NCBI GenBank assembly: GCA_018813725.1
Contig: JAHJBD010000045.1
Coordinates: 1 to 32,048 of the forward strand
Length of the DNA: 32,048 nucleotides
Direction of reading: 5' to 3'
DNA from: Nanobdellota archaeon
GTDB taxonomy: Archaea; Nanobdellota; Nanobdellia; Woesearchaeales; JAHJBD01
Under the pieces are notes generated by a model. The model was not told where the DNA came from. It saw only the letters and a program-made list of their open reading frames with translations, and made no database searches. This document shows positions 31,822-32,048 of the stretch, piece by piece. The position numbers and the translations under genes are program-made. The first letter of the stretch is position 1. Every line of letters starts with the position of its first letter.

Positions 31822-32048
31822 TTTCTCAGCTGCTTTTCTTTCCTCGAACAGCTCTTTTATGCTTTCATAGACTTTTGCTTTGTTTGCGTCATTTAGCTTA
31901 TTGTATTCTTGAAGAAGCTCTAGGTAGATTTCCTGAGCCATCTTAAAGTCAAACCTGATAAGCGCTGACCTTGAATCAAATATCCTGTCTTCCATGTATT
32001 TTACTGGATCTGTAATCTTGCCTTTCTTTGGATATACTTCAATCTCCA
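31804..32048 (-). CDS. Hypothetical helical protein, C-terminal part (5' end outside window)
   Basis: The frame is open to the right edge, giving at least 81 residues: an EIEVYPKKGKITDP start-proximal segment, then a long charged helical region (LELLQEYNKLNDANKAKVYE and on through SIKELFEERKAAEKLFKK). The ATG at 31995 lies inside this frame and is probably an internal Met, because the residues upstream look like a normal protein. No family recognised. It overlaps the preceding kinase gene tail to tail by 18 bp. Confidence 0.7.
   Translation of the reverse strand, partial: EIEVYPKKGKITDPVKYMEDRIFDSRSALIRFDFKMAQEIYLELLQEYNKLNDANKAKVYESIKELFEERKAAEKLFKKR

Noticed and set aside
31804..31995. A complete 63-residue protein at the right edge
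   Set aside because: The frame is open upstream to the window end with protein-like sequence, so the Met at 31995 is probably internal.

Overview
The window reads as chromosomal DNA from an AT-rich archaeon. Almost every transcription unit starts with a TATA-like box (TTTAWATA) whose first base lies 29-33 nt before the start codon, which is the geometry of leaderless archaeal promoters. Genes inside operons instead use ATGA/TGATG overlaps or GGTGA/GGAGG ribosome binding sites. The lysyl-tRNA synthetase is class I, and an AbrB-PhoU regulator and a UPF0200-type kinase are present; all three are archaeal traits. Very tight packing, with all six convergent gene pairs overlapping or nearly touching, fits a small-genome (DPANN-like, for example Woesearchaeota-like) lineage, but that placement is inference.

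Left region (1-7.9 kb, accessory-looking): a leftward operon with 4-nt overlaps encodes a nucleotidyltransferase-like protein, a radical SAM enzyme and a histidine phosphatase (cut by the window edge). It diverges from an AbrB-PhoU regulator with a perfect 18-bp palindrome before its TATA box. A second leftward operon pairs a 992-aa NACHT NTPase with a soluble Ser/Thr-kinase-like protein through an ATGA overlap. This pair is the best candidate for an undescribed signalling or immune module.

Middle region (8-19 kb): aspartate-family and lysine biosynthesis. It holds a 4-oxalocrotonate tautomerase-like protein, lysA, glutamate dehydrogenase (broken by a 1-nt frameshift), dapL, a DMT-type exporter, lysS, lysC and hom; asd lies further right at 24 kb. 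The promoters of lysC and asd carry the same dyad (TGTTA-N6-TAACA) exactly 7 nt before the TATA box, and weaker versions precede the lysA and gdh-dapL units, suggesting a local lysine regulon. hom has a leader with alternative hairpins.

Nucleotide-sugar region (18.9-28.2 kb): a leftward operon rfbC-rfbB-rfbD-rfbA-gmd-fcl for dTDP-L-rhamnose and GDP-L-fucose, in which rfbC and perhaps rfbD appear to start at ATT codons. It is followed by asd, a protein of unknown function, a chorismate mutase, a GalU-like nucleotidyltransferase and a UDP-glucuronate 4-epimerase-like enzyme. Together these supply surface glycans.

Right region (28.3-32 kb): thymidylate supply, with dUTPase, thymidylate synthase, dihydrofolate reductase and dTMP kinase (thyA-folA-tmk as one unit), plus a likely 29-aa microprotein, a small two-TM cysteine-rich membrane protein, a UPF0200-type kinase and the end of an unknown helical protein. 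I saw no rRNA, tRNA, CRISPR array or insertion sequence, and no gene-free stretch exceeds 300 bases.
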